NCBI GenBank assembly: GCA_913062555.1
Contig: CAJXVU010000029.1
Location: forward strand, 1 to 43,414
DNA length: 43,414 nt
From: an uncultured Bacteroidota bacterium
Lineage (GTDB): Bacteria; Bacteroidota; Bacteroidia; Flavobacteriales; Flavobacteriaceae
Reading direction: 5' to 3'
Part shown: piece by piece, positions 17,123 through 25,035 of the stretch
Numbering within the stretch: the stretch's first letter is position 1
How the letters are laid out: the number at the start of each line of letters is the position of its first letter
The notes under the pieces: model-generated
What the model was told of the DNA's origin: nothing
The model's database searches: none
Seen by the model: the letters and a program-made list of their open reading frames with translations, nothing else
Program-made: the position numbers and the translations under genes

Positions 17123-18145
17123 CTATTTACTTCTAACTTCTTGTTCCCATTTCCACGCAGATGCCATTCCATCATCCAAAGTCAATTCAGCCTTCCACCC
17201 TAGCTCATTATTTGCTTTTGAGGTGTTGGCATATGCCGAAATAACGTCACCGGCTCTACGATCAGTTATTTTATAATTAAGTTTTTGGCCAGACATCTTC
17301 TCGAAGGACTTTATAACTTCCAATACGGTACTTCCAGTTCCAGTCCCAACATTAAACGTTTCATAGTTAGAGGTATTCTTTCCTTCAATTAAACGTTGTA
17401 AAGCAATGACATGAGCCTTTGCTAAATCCACAACATGAATATAGTCGCGAATACAGGTGCCATCAGAAGTTGGATAATCGTCTCCAAAAACCGATAATTG
17501 TTCTCTAATTCCTATCGCTGTTTGTGTAATAAAAGGCACCAAATTTTGTGGAACCCCAAGTGGAAGCTCTCCAATTTTTACACTTTCATGAGCACCAATC
17601 GGATTAAAATATCTCAGTGCAATGGCGTTTAAATTTTCAGTAATATAACAGGTGTCCTGAATTATTTCTTCACCAATTTGTTTGGTATTTCCATAAGGTG
17701 ATTCGGCCTTTTTTATTGGAGCATTTTCTGTAATTGGCAACTCATCGGCTTGACCATAAACCGTACATGACGAGCTAAATATAAAATTAGCAGTTTTAAG
17801 TTGCTGCAATTCTTGTAATACATAAACCAGAGTGTTTATATTGTTTTCATAATACAACAATGGTTTTTCAACACTCTCTCCAACAGCTTTACTTGCTGCA
17901 AAATGAATCACACCCTGCAAATCCTGATGGGCTTTAAAAAATCCCTGAACTTTAGTTTTGTCTTTAAGATCTAACTTTTCAAAAATTGGCATGATGCCTG
18001 TTATGGCATCTATCCGATCTAAAATATCTTCTGAAGAGTTTGACAAATCGTCAATAATCACTACTTCAAATCCCTTATTTTGCAGCTCTACAACGGTGTG
18101 TGAACCTATAAATCCTAATCCTCCTGTTACTAATATTTTAGCCAT
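17123..18145 (-). CDS. galE: UDP-glucose 4-epimerase
   Basis: This 340-residue NAD-dependent short-chain dehydrogenase-type enzyme interconverts UDP-glucose and UDP-galactose. The Rossmann motif GGLGFIG is at residues 8-14, the catalytic YxxxK is Y151/K155 in SPYGNTK, and the serine/threonine partner lies in SSSCTVYG (124-131). The C-terminal RAGDVISAYAN segment is typical of GalE. Length is normal. Its start overlaps the end of the upstream aminotransferase gene by 8 bases (ATGGCTAA), so the pair is translationally coupled. Together they point to nucleotide-sugar supply for surface polysaccharide. Confidence 0.95.
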   Translation of the reverse strand: MAKILVTGGLGFIGSHTVVELQNKGFEVVIIDDLSNSSEDILDRIDAITGIMPIFEKLDLKDKTKVQGFFKAHQDLQGVIHFAASKAVGESVEKPLLYYENNINTLVYVLQELQQLKTANFIFSSSCTVYGQADELPITENAPIKKAESPYGNTKQIGEEIIQDTCYITENLNAIALRYFNPIGAHESVKIGELPLGVPQNLVPFITQTAIGIREQLSVFGDDYPTSDGTCIRDYIHVVDLAKAHVIALQRLIEGKNTSNYETFNVGTGTGSTVLEVIKSFEKMSGQKLNYKITDRRAGDVISAYANTSKANNELGWKAELTLDDGMASAWKWEQEVRSK

Positions 18146-19271
18146 TTACAAATGCTATAATTGTTTGTGTAATAAATTCTATTTGTTCATCATCGAGTTC
18201 GGTATGCATTGGTAAAGAAATAACTTCCTTAACCAATTGATTCGTCACCGGAAAATCTGCTTCATTATATCGTGCATCTTGATATGCTTTTTGATTGTGT
18301 AGTGGAATTGGATAATACACCCCACATGGAATCCCTTTTTCATTTAAATGCTCTGCGAGGGCATCTCTATCAGCATCTTTAATTTTTAAAGTGTATTGAT
18401 GAAACACGTGGTTATCATTGCCACCTTCTCTAAATGGAGTAATTATGCGCTCCTGATCTTTAAATGCATCGTCATATTTATTAGCAGCTGCTATACGCTT
18501 ATCGCAGTAATTATCTAAACGAGGTAATTTAGCATTTAAAACCGCAGCCTGAATAGAATCCAAACGAGAATTCACACCAACAACGTCATGATGATATCGT
18601 TTATACATACCGTGATTTACAATTCCTCTTATGGTATGCGCTAAATCATCATCATTTGTGAAAATAGCACCACCATCACCATAACAACCTAAATTTTTAG
18701 ACGGGAAAAATGAAGTAGAGGCCACATGACTAATCGCTCCTGCTTTGGTTTTAGTTCCATCTTTGGAGGTATATGTTGCCCCAATAGCTTGGGCATTATC
18801 TTCAATAACATATAAATTATATGCTTCAGCAATTTCCATGATTGCATCCATATTGGCACACTGTCCAAATAAATGTACAGGCACAATTGCTTTTGTTTTT
18901 GGCGTAATTGCTTTTTTAACAGCATCTACATCTATATTAAATGTATCTGGTTCCACATCAACCAATACCGGTGTTAATTGTAATAATGCAATCACTTCTA
19001 CGGTAGCTGCAAATGTAAAATCGGCAGTGATCACCTCATCTCCGGGTTTCAACCCTAAACCCATCATTGCTATTTGCAAAGCATCAGTCCCATTTGCACA
19101 AGGAATCACATGCTTAACCCCTAAATAATTTTCTAAACTTTTTTGAAAGTTATGCACCTCCGGTCCATTAATAAAAGCGGTAGATTCAATAACATTTATA
19201 ACTGACGCATTTACTTCGTCTTTTATCTCTTCATACTGACCCTTAAGGTCAACCATTTGTATTTTCTTCAC
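18138..19271 (-). CDS. DegT/DnrJ/EryC1/StrS-family sugar aminotransferase
   Basis: This 377-residue PLP enzyme transfers an amino group to a keto-sugar nucleotide. The PLP lysine is K192 in FFPSKNLGCYGDGGA; D158 and Q161 in VIEDNAQAIGA hold the cofactor ring, and GTDALQIAM (61-69) binds its phosphate. The protein belongs to the group that makes 3- or 4-amino sugars for lipopolysaccharide, glycoprotein or exopolysaccharide; the exact sugar cannot be told. It heads a minus-strand unit with galE and the amidohydrolase gene, behind a good Bacteroidota promoter, and is divergent from waaA. No 4,6-dehydratase or acetyltransferase is next to it. Confidence 0.94.
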   Translation of the reverse strand: MKKIQMVDLKGQYEEIKDEVNASVINVIESTAFINGPEVHNFQKSLENYLGVKHVIPCANGTDALQIAMMGLGLKPGDEVITADFTFAATVEVIALLQLTPVLVDVEPDTFNIDVDAVKKAITPKTKAIVPVHLFGQCANMDAIMEIAEAYNLYVIEDNAQAIGATYTSKDGTKTKAGAISHVASTSFFPSKNLGCYGDGGAIFTNDDDLAHTIRGIVNHGMYKRYHHDVVGVNSRLDSIQAAVLNAKLPRLDNYCDKRIAAANKYDDAFKDQERIITPFREGGNDNHVFHQYTLKIKDADRDALAEHLNEKGIPCGVYYPIPLHNQKAYQDARYNEADFPVTNQLVKEVISLPMHTELDDEQIEFITQTIIAFVNG

Positions 19272-19323
19272 GCGATTAAATTTTAGTGAATAACCTATTT
19301 ATTATAGGTCATTTCATTGGTGA

Positions 19324-19354
19324 CGAAATTACAAAATTCATCCCCGTTAAGCAA
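19324..19354 (-). promoter_or_regulatory. Promoter of the DegT-galE unit
   Basis: On the minus strand TTG (plus 19352-19354), a 20-base spacer and TAATTTCG (plus 19324-19331, one mismatch to TAnnTTTG) precede the aminotransferase start by about 50 bases. Confidence 0.6.
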
Positions 19355-19399
19355 CGAATATATTTTAAAGAAGTGTATTTTAGCTTTAAATAAAAATCT

Positions 19400-20632
19400 T
19401 TGAAAAGTCTATATAACATACTCACGTACATTGCAGCCTTTCATCTTAAAATTATTGCGCGATTCAATGCCAAATTAATGCTAGGGGTTACAGGAAGAGC
19501 TGAGACTTTCAATCGTTTAAATGCCGTTATTTCTACTCAAGACAAGGTCATTTGGTTTCATTGTGCTTCCCTAGGAGAATATGAGCAAGGACTTCCTGTA
19601 TTTGAAAAAATTAAAAGTGACAACCCTAATCATAAAATTGTATTGAGCTTTTTCTCACCTTCAGGTTATGAAATTAAGAAGCAAGTTTCAATTGCAGATG
19701 TAGTTGTATACCTCCCTCTAGATACCAAATTTAATGCGAATGCCTTTTTGAATACCATCCATCCAGAATTGGTGGTTTTTGTGAAATATGAGTTTTGGCC
19801 TAATTATTTAAATGAGCTTAACAAACGAAATATTAGAGCTGTTCTTATTTCTGCTTTGTTTAGAAAGGATCAAAGTTTTTTTAAATTTTATGGCGCTTGG
19901 ATGCGTAAATCATTATATGCCTTTGAGCATATTTTTGTTCAAAATGAAACCTCCAAAAATCTACTCAACAAAATTGGATACACCAATGTAACTGTTTCTG
20001 GAGATACTCGGTTTGACAGAGTTGCGAACCAATTATCAATGGATAATGAATTGGATTTCATTAAAGAATTTAAACAAGACAAATTATGTGTTGTCGCTGG
20101 GAGTACTTGGCCAGAAGACGAACAATTATTTATTGAACATATCAATGCTTCGCCAGAAGACCTTAAGTTTATCATTGCACCACATAATATAAAATCACAG
20201 CAAATTGATAGTTTTAAAAAAGCAATTCAAAAGCAAACCATTTTATTTTCAGAAAAATCGGAGGCTAACTTAAAAGAGGCGCAGGTATTTATAATTGACA
20301 CTATTGGGATTCTATCTAAAATATATAGTTATGCTGACATTGCTTATGTTGGTGGTGCTATGGGATCTACAGGCTTACACAACACTTTAGAACCTGCTGT
20401 ATTTGGAATACCGATTATTATTGGTAAACACTACACCAACTTTCCTGAAGCCTTTGAAATGATAGCTCAAAATGGTTTGTTTAGTATATCTAATCAAGCT
20501 GAGTTCGACACGACTTTGAACGAACTCATTCTTAACACTCAAAAACGATTGGATTCAGGTCAATCAAATTCCAATTATATTTCTCATAATCAAGGTGCTG
20601 TAGTTCAAATAGCGGCCTATCTCTCTGAATAG
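19400..20632 (+). CDS. waaA: 3-deoxy-D-manno-octulosonic acid transferase (KDO transferase)
   Basis: This 410-residue GT30 glycosyltransferase adds KDO to the lipid A precursor at the inner membrane. Key marks are the catalytic glutamate E60 in CASLGEYEQGLP, FVKYEFWPNYL (about 131-141), SGDTRFDRV and, near the C-terminus, YVGGAMGSTGLHNTLEPAVFG followed by G..YTNFPEA. Start choice: the reading frame opens with TTG (MKSLYNILTYIA); the next in-frame ATG is at residue 27 and would delete the membrane-proximal helix, so TTG is preferred. Length is close to the usual 410-430. It is divergent from the DegT-galE unit. Confidence 0.94.
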   Translation: MKSLYNILTYIAAFHLKIIARFNAKLMLGVTGRAETFNRLNAVISTQDKVIWFHCASLGEYEQGLPVFEKIKSDNPNHKIVLSFFSPSGYEIKKQVSIADVVVYLPLDTKFNANAFLNTIHPELVVFVKYEFWPNYLNELNKRNIRAVLISALFRKDQSFFKFYGAWMRKSLYAFEHIFVQNETSKNLLNKIGYTNVTVSGDTRFDRVANQLSMDNELDFIKEFKQDKLCVVAGSTWPEDEQLFIEHINASPEDLKFIIAPHNIKSQQIDSFKKAIQKQTILFSEKSEANLKEAQVFIIDTIGILSKIYSYADIAYVGGAMGSTGLHNTLEPAVFGIPIIIGKHYTNFPEAFEMIAQNGLFSISNQAEFDTTLNELILNTQKRLDSGQSNSNYISHNQGAVVQIAAYLSE

Positions 20633-20752
20633 TTAAATTTAGTTAAAACAACCCTAATTTTAGGTTTATTATCAAATAACAAATAGGTTTGTTTAGGGTA
20701 TTACTCAACCTAATGTCCTAAATTGATTAACTAACTAAACTTTAATGCTATC

Positions 20753-22381
20753 ATGTTTAAAAAGAATCCATTTATATCCAATTTACTTTGGGTATTAATC
20801 TGCGTAATTTCCTCTAGCACTTTCGCACAATCTGATTATAGAAATCACAGTGAGATTACAAAAAAACTCAAAGACATTCAGAGTAAAAACGCTTCAAATG
20901 TTAAACTTAAATCTATTACCAAAACTATTGGAGGATATGATATATGGGGCCTTACATTATTTAAAGGTGACCATAAAAATAAACCTGCAATTGCTATTGT
21001 TGGTGGTGTAGAAGGGAGTTTATTATTAAGCTCTGAAATGGCCGTTAATATTGCAGAAAACATTTTGAGAGACCATCAAGAGATCTTAGAACATACGACT
21101 TTCTATATTTTTCCTAATATGAGTCCGAATGCTTCTGAACAGTATTTTGCTGCCCTAAAATACCATAAAAAAGGCAATGCAAATCAAACCGATGATGATA
21201 GAGATGGAAACCTAAATGAGGATCCTTACGAAGATTTAAACCAGGATGGATTAATTACAATGCTTAGAGTTGAAGATATTACTGGAGACTATGTAAAGCT
21301 AAAAGAAGATGAACGCATTATGGTGAAAGCCGATAAGCAAGAAGGAGAAATGGGGGCTTATAAAATTTATACTGAAGGGATAGACAATGATAAAGATGGC
21401 GCTTATAATGAAGATGGAAAAGGGGGCGTTAATTTCAATAAAAATCTAACTTATAATTACCCATATTTCAAACCTGGAGCTGGAGAACATGCAGTCTCTG
21501 AGAAAGAACACCGCGCACTATTAGATTACTTATACGAACAATGGAATATCTATGCCATACTAACACTTGGGCCAACAAACAATCTTTCAACGCCTTTAAA
21601 ATATAATGCTAGTGCCGCAAAAAAACGTGTAGTCACGAGTGTCTTAAAAGAGGATGAATCTTTAAACAAGTTTTTATCAAAAAAATACATTAAAATAACG
21701 GGTACAAAAGACGCCCCTACTGCCACCGGTAAAGGTGGTGGTTTCTTTGAGTGGTCTTATTTCCACTTCGGAAAACTCTCAATGAGTACACCAGGTTGGT
21801 GGGCTCCTAAATTTAAAGGTGATTCTATAAATAAAGCACCAAAAAATAGGCAGGCTAACTTTTTGAAATGGGCTGAACAAGAAAATATTCCGAATTACTT
21901 TGTAGACTGGACTGTTATTAATCATCCTGATTTTCCTAATAAAAAAGTTGAAGTTGGCGGTATCGCGCCTTATGTAATGAGCAACCCACCATATAAAATG
22001 GTAGATAGCATCAGTTTAAAACACACCGAATTTATTATTGATATTTCCAAAATGCAGGCAAGTATCACACTGCAAAATTTAAAAACTGAAGTGGTAAATA
22101 AAGAACTCACACGAATTACTGTCGATGTTCACAATCAAGGTTATCTCCCAACACATACCGAAATGGGTAAGCGCTCACGCTGGTTGAGACGTATTAAAGT
22201 AGCCCTGAAACTTAAAGACAATCAAGAAATAGTGTCTGGAAGAAAAATACAGCTTTTAAACAGTATCGATGGCGACAGTTCAGAGCAAATCACATGGCTT
22301 ATTAAAGGTAAAGGATCTGTAGAAATAGAAGCAGGTGCAGCTCATACAGGAACTGATTCAGCAACAATCAATTTAAAATAA
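20753..22381 (+). CDS. M14 carboxypeptidase-like pseudoenzyme, exported
   Basis: This 542-residue protein has a signal peptide (about 1-25, ending TFAQ) and an M14-type layout that runs parallel to the next gene product, but the active site is gone. Where the neighbour has the zinc motif HSNE (H109, E112), this one has E87-G-S-L90. NPDAR is replaced by SPNAS, the NR pair by NK, the third zinc histidine (QSFHNSGG) by LTLGPTNN, and the catalytic glutamate (TFTNEIF) by LSMSTPG. Two acidic calcium-type loops are kept (DDDRDGNLNED, about 147-157; DNDKDGAYNED). The C-terminal part is a beta-sandwich-like region. It is translated 6 bases before the intact M14 gene. Probable role: partner, substrate binder or decoy; this is inference. 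Confidence 0.85.
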   Translation: MFKKNPFISNLLWVLICVISSSTFAQSDYRNHSEITKKLKDIQSKNASNVKLKSITKTIGGYDIWGLTLFKGDHKNKPAIAIVGGVEGSLLLSSEMAVNIAENILRDHQEILEHTTFYIFPNMSPNASEQYFAALKYHKKGNANQTDDDRDGNLNEDPYEDLNQDGLITMLRVEDITGDYVKLKEDERIMVKADKQEGEMGAYKIYTEGIDNDKDGAYNEDGKGGVNFNKNLTYNYPYFKPGAGEHAVSEKEHRALLDYLYEQWNIYAILTLGPTNNLSTPLKYNASAAKKRVVTSVLKEDESLNKFLSKKYIKITGTKDAPTATGKGGGFFEWSYFHFGKLSMSTPGWWAPKFKGDSINKAPKNRQANFLKWAEQENIPNYFVDWTVINHPDFPNKKVEVGGIAPYVMSNPPYKMVDSISLKHTEFIIDISKMQASITLQNLKTEVVNKELTRITVDVHNQGYLPTHTEMGKRSRWLRRIKVALKLKDNQEIVSGRKIQLLNSIDGDSSEQITWLIKGKGSVEIEAGAAHTGTDSATINLK

Positions 22382-22387
22382 ACGAAA

Positions 22388-24124
22388 ATGAAATCACATA
22401 AATATATATTACAAATTGTATTGCTTTCACTTATTTTCCCATTGGCATTACACGCACAAAAAAGCAGTGAAATTTTCAGAGCAGCTGGTTCACCCCACAA
22501 TCCTAAAGTTCAAATTTCATTTAATAAATATTATACATCGGAAGGATTAGCGACATTGAGCAAAAAAATTGCCGATGCCTACCCTGATTTAGTGAGAAGA
22601 GAATCTATTGGAAAATCAAGCGAAGGAAGAGATATCTGGATGATGGCAATTACCAATTATAAGGTTGGAAACGCCGATGATAAACCAGGGTTTTATGTAG
22701 ATGGAAATATTCACTCTAATGAAATTCAAGGTGGAGAAATTTGCATGTATACCGCTTGGTATTTAACTGAAAATTTTGGTGATATGGCTTATATTACTGA
22801 AATGCTTAACGACCGTGTTTTTTACATTGTACCAACGATCAATCCAGATGCGAGAAACGACTATATGAAAGAGGCTAACACAGCCCATAGCCCGAGAGCA
22901 GGAATGATTGCTTTAGATGATGACAGAGATGGCTTGTTTGATGAAGATGGCTACGAAGACCTAGATGGCGATGGTTCCATTACTAGAATGCGTAGAAAGA
23001 ACCCAAATGGCAATATGATTGTTGATCCGAAAGATCCAAGGGTAATGATTCAAATTGGCCCTGATGATATTGTAACAGCTCAACGTTATGAACTTTTAGG
23101 ATCAGAAGGCATTGACAATGATGGCGATGGTAGAATAAATGAAGATACGCATGGCTATTATGACCCAAATAGAGATTGGGGTTGGAAATGGCAACCTGAT
23201 TATATTCAACGTGGGGCATATAAATATCCATTTTCAGCACCAGAAACAAGAGCTGTAGCCGACTTTGCTTTAAAACATCCAAATATTGCTGGGGCACAGA
23301 GTTTTCATAACTCAGGAGGAATGATTCTTCGTGGTCCTGGTGCAGAAGAAGATATTTCAACTTATAACCGTCAAGACATTCAAATTTATGATGCCATTGG
23401 TAAAAAAGGCGAAAAAATTATACCTGGCTACCGTTATATGACTGTATATAAAGATTTATACTCTGTATTTGGTGGTGAATTAGATTGGTTTTATGCCAGT
23501 AGAGGGGCCTATACTTTTACCAATGAAATTTTTACGGCATTTGCTTATTACAAAGACAAGAATGGCGGAAGAGATCAACAATATTCCTTTGAAAAAGATC
23601 TGCTAATGGGCGATGCATTTACACCCTGGAAATCTTTTAATCATCCAACTTATGGCGAAATAGAAATTGGGGGCTTCAAAAAGAATTTTGGACGAGCAAC
23701 TCCTGGATTTCTCTTAGAAGAAGAAGCACATAGAAACATGGCTTTTACATTTTATCATGCCTATCATATGCCTCACTTATCTGTAAGCTCTGTTAATGAA
23801 AAGAAACTTGGAAATGGATTAATTGAGGTTACCGCATATATTAAAAATGACCGATTAATGCCTACCCATGCAAGTCAAGATTTAAAATATAAAATTACAC
23901 GACCAGATTACATTAGCATTAAAGGCGCGAAAGTAATTGCGGGAATGATCGTAATGGATGAAGATTTTGGTGTAACTCAAGAACAAAAAGTAAGCCCTGA
24001 AAAAATAGTGCTTAAAAATATCCCTGGAAATAGTGTCGTTAAAGTGCGATGGATTATAAAAGGAAGTTCTAATTATACCATTACTGTCGATAGTGAAAAA
24101 GGAGGCATAGCCACAAGTAAGTAA
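22388..24124 (+). CDS. M14-family zinc carboxypeptidase, exported
   Basis: This 578-residue exported metallopeptidase has a signal peptide (about 1-23, ending LHAQ). The full M14 set is visible: zinc ligands H109 and E112 (GNIHSNE) and H307 (QSFHNSGG), substrate-binding R156 (NPDAR) and N261/R262 (DPNRDW), and catalytic E380 (TFTNEIF). Two acidic, calcium-type loops are inserted between these motifs (DDDRDGLFDED and DLDGDG, about 177-196; DNDGDGRINED, 243-253). A C-terminal beta domain (about 470-578) follows. It should remove C-terminal residues from peptides in the periplasm or at the cell surface. It is coupled to the upstream pseudo-peptidase and ends at a strong terminator. Confidence 0.93.
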   Translation: MKSHKYILQIVLLSLIFPLALHAQKSSEIFRAAGSPHNPKVQISFNKYYTSEGLATLSKKIADAYPDLVRRESIGKSSEGRDIWMMAITNYKVGNADDKPGFYVDGNIHSNEIQGGEICMYTAWYLTENFGDMAYITEMLNDRVFYIVPTINPDARNDYMKEANTAHSPRAGMIALDDDRDGLFDEDGYEDLDGDGSITRMRRKNPNGNMIVDPKDPRVMIQIGPDDIVTAQRYELLGSEGIDNDGDGRINEDTHGYYDPNRDWGWKWQPDYIQRGAYKYPFSAPETRAVADFALKHPNIAGAQSFHNSGGMILRGPGAEEDISTYNRQDIQIYDAIGKKGEKIIPGYRYMTVYKDLYSVFGGELDWFYASRGAYTFTNEIFTAFAYYKDKNGGRDQQYSFEKDLLMGDAFTPWKSFNHPTYGEIEIGGFKKNFGRATPGFLLEEEAHRNMAFTFYHAYHMPHLSVSSVNEKKLGNGLIEVTAYIKNDRLMPTHASQDLKYKITRPDYISIKGAKVIAGMIVMDEDFGVTQEQKVSPEKIVLKNIPGNSVVKVRWIIKGSSNYTITVDSEKGGIATSK

Positions 24125-24232
24125 AGAAATTTATTGAAAGGAAGTTTCTTTATGGCGTCTTTGCCAAAAACCATCTTAAGGCACAACCTATAGGGGTTCT
24201 TAGCTATTAATAGACATCAATTTATAATAACC

Positions 24233-24265
24233 AAAAGCTCTAAATTCTTTATTTGGAGCTTTTTT
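24233..24265 (+). terminator. Rho-independent terminator of the M14 gene pair
   Basis: AAAAGCTCTAAAT (24233-24245) pairs with ATTTGGAGCTTTT (24251-24263), with one G-T pair, around a TCTTT loop, and ends in a T run. It lies about 110 bases past the stop codon. Confidence 0.85.
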
Positions 24266-24362
24266 CATATCTTTAAGTAAGATAAATGGTGTTTTCAATA
24301 TCATAAACTTTTTAATATTGGGTTTAATTTCCCAAATTTGAGAAGTGCTCAATACCAGATTT

Positions 24363-24662
24363 ATGGCCGATGGTTTAAAAATGTTAATAGCTATGGCGCT
24401 TTTTTTTGGAGCGATGTATTTGTATGCCATATCTCCAGAACTTATAGAAAAACTCAAGGATAAAAGAAGCAAATATCTGATCCTTAGAAAAGAGAAAAAT
24501 AGAGCTAAAGAAAAAGTACAGCTTCAAAAAAATAGAGATCAAAGTACTAAAGTAATCCTAGCCAGACGCGATCAAATAAAACAACATTTTAAATGGCTGG
24601 AAGAAATGAATGACAAGATCAAACAAAACGCAGAAACTTCACAAAAAAAATTGGTCAAATAA
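24363..24662 (+). CDS. Small membrane-anchored coiled-coil protein, unknown function
   Basis: I do not recognise this protein. From the ATG at 24363 it has 99 residues: one hydrophobic helix near the N-terminus (about 4-23, LKMLIAMALFFGAMYLYAI) and then a Lys/Glu/Gln-rich helix that should form a coiled coil in the cytoplasm (about 26-92). An in-frame GTG at 24345 would add six residues. The K/E/Q bias is normal for real short flavobacterial membrane proteins, and the frame sits neatly between a terminator upstream and another downstream. No neighbour suggests a role. Confidence 0.65.
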   Translation: MADGLKMLIAMALFFGAMYLYAISPELIEKLKDKRSKYLILRKEKNRAKEKVQLQKNRDQSTKVILARRDQIKQHFKWLEEMNDKIKQNAETSQKKLVK

Positions 24663-25035
24663 GACTATTTACGCAAATTTCCGTACGATTTCTTCCTGTT
24701 TTAATTATGTTAAAAAATGATTAATCACGATTACACCTGTAACATTAATAGTGAATCATCGTCTTATAGATATAGGAGTCCTTAAAAAAACAAATATAAC
24801 ATTAATCAAAATTATTTATTTCATCAATCAAATAAATCGTAATCATCGAATGAAACATAAAGTAAACATTTGTCACTAAAAAGAAACATTCAATATTTAC
24901 AATTAATAAAAAAGCTCATGAGAAATCATGAGCTTTTATCATTTAAAATTAGGTGTCATTAAAATAAATAATGGATCAAAAACTAATAAATTTCGTAAAA
25001 AAACACTTCCTGATACAATTTTTCATGTAATCGGA
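24663..25035. other. 373-base intergenic stretch
   Basis: This is AT-rich DNA between two converging genes. The only structure I can support is the terminator at 24910-24937. I see no open frame, tRNA or long repeat. Confidence 0.6.
24910..24937. terminator. Bidirectional terminator with GAAA tetraloop
   Basis: A 12-bp perfect stem (AAAAGCTCATGA, 24910-24921, with TCATGAGCTTTT, 24926-24937) closes a GAAA tetraloop, with A and T runs on either side. It separates the small coiled-coil gene from the converging cytochrome gene. Confidence 0.88.

Noticed and set aside
22983..23360. A 125-codon minus-strand frame inside the M14 peptidase gene
   Set aside because: It is antisense to the catalytic region, and the sense frame has all motifs of the family.
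24200..24472. A 90-codon minus-strand frame opposite the small coiled-coil gene
   Set aside because: It runs through the terminator of the M14 gene pair and overlaps the better-supported plus-strand gene; its composition looks like the complement of other signals.
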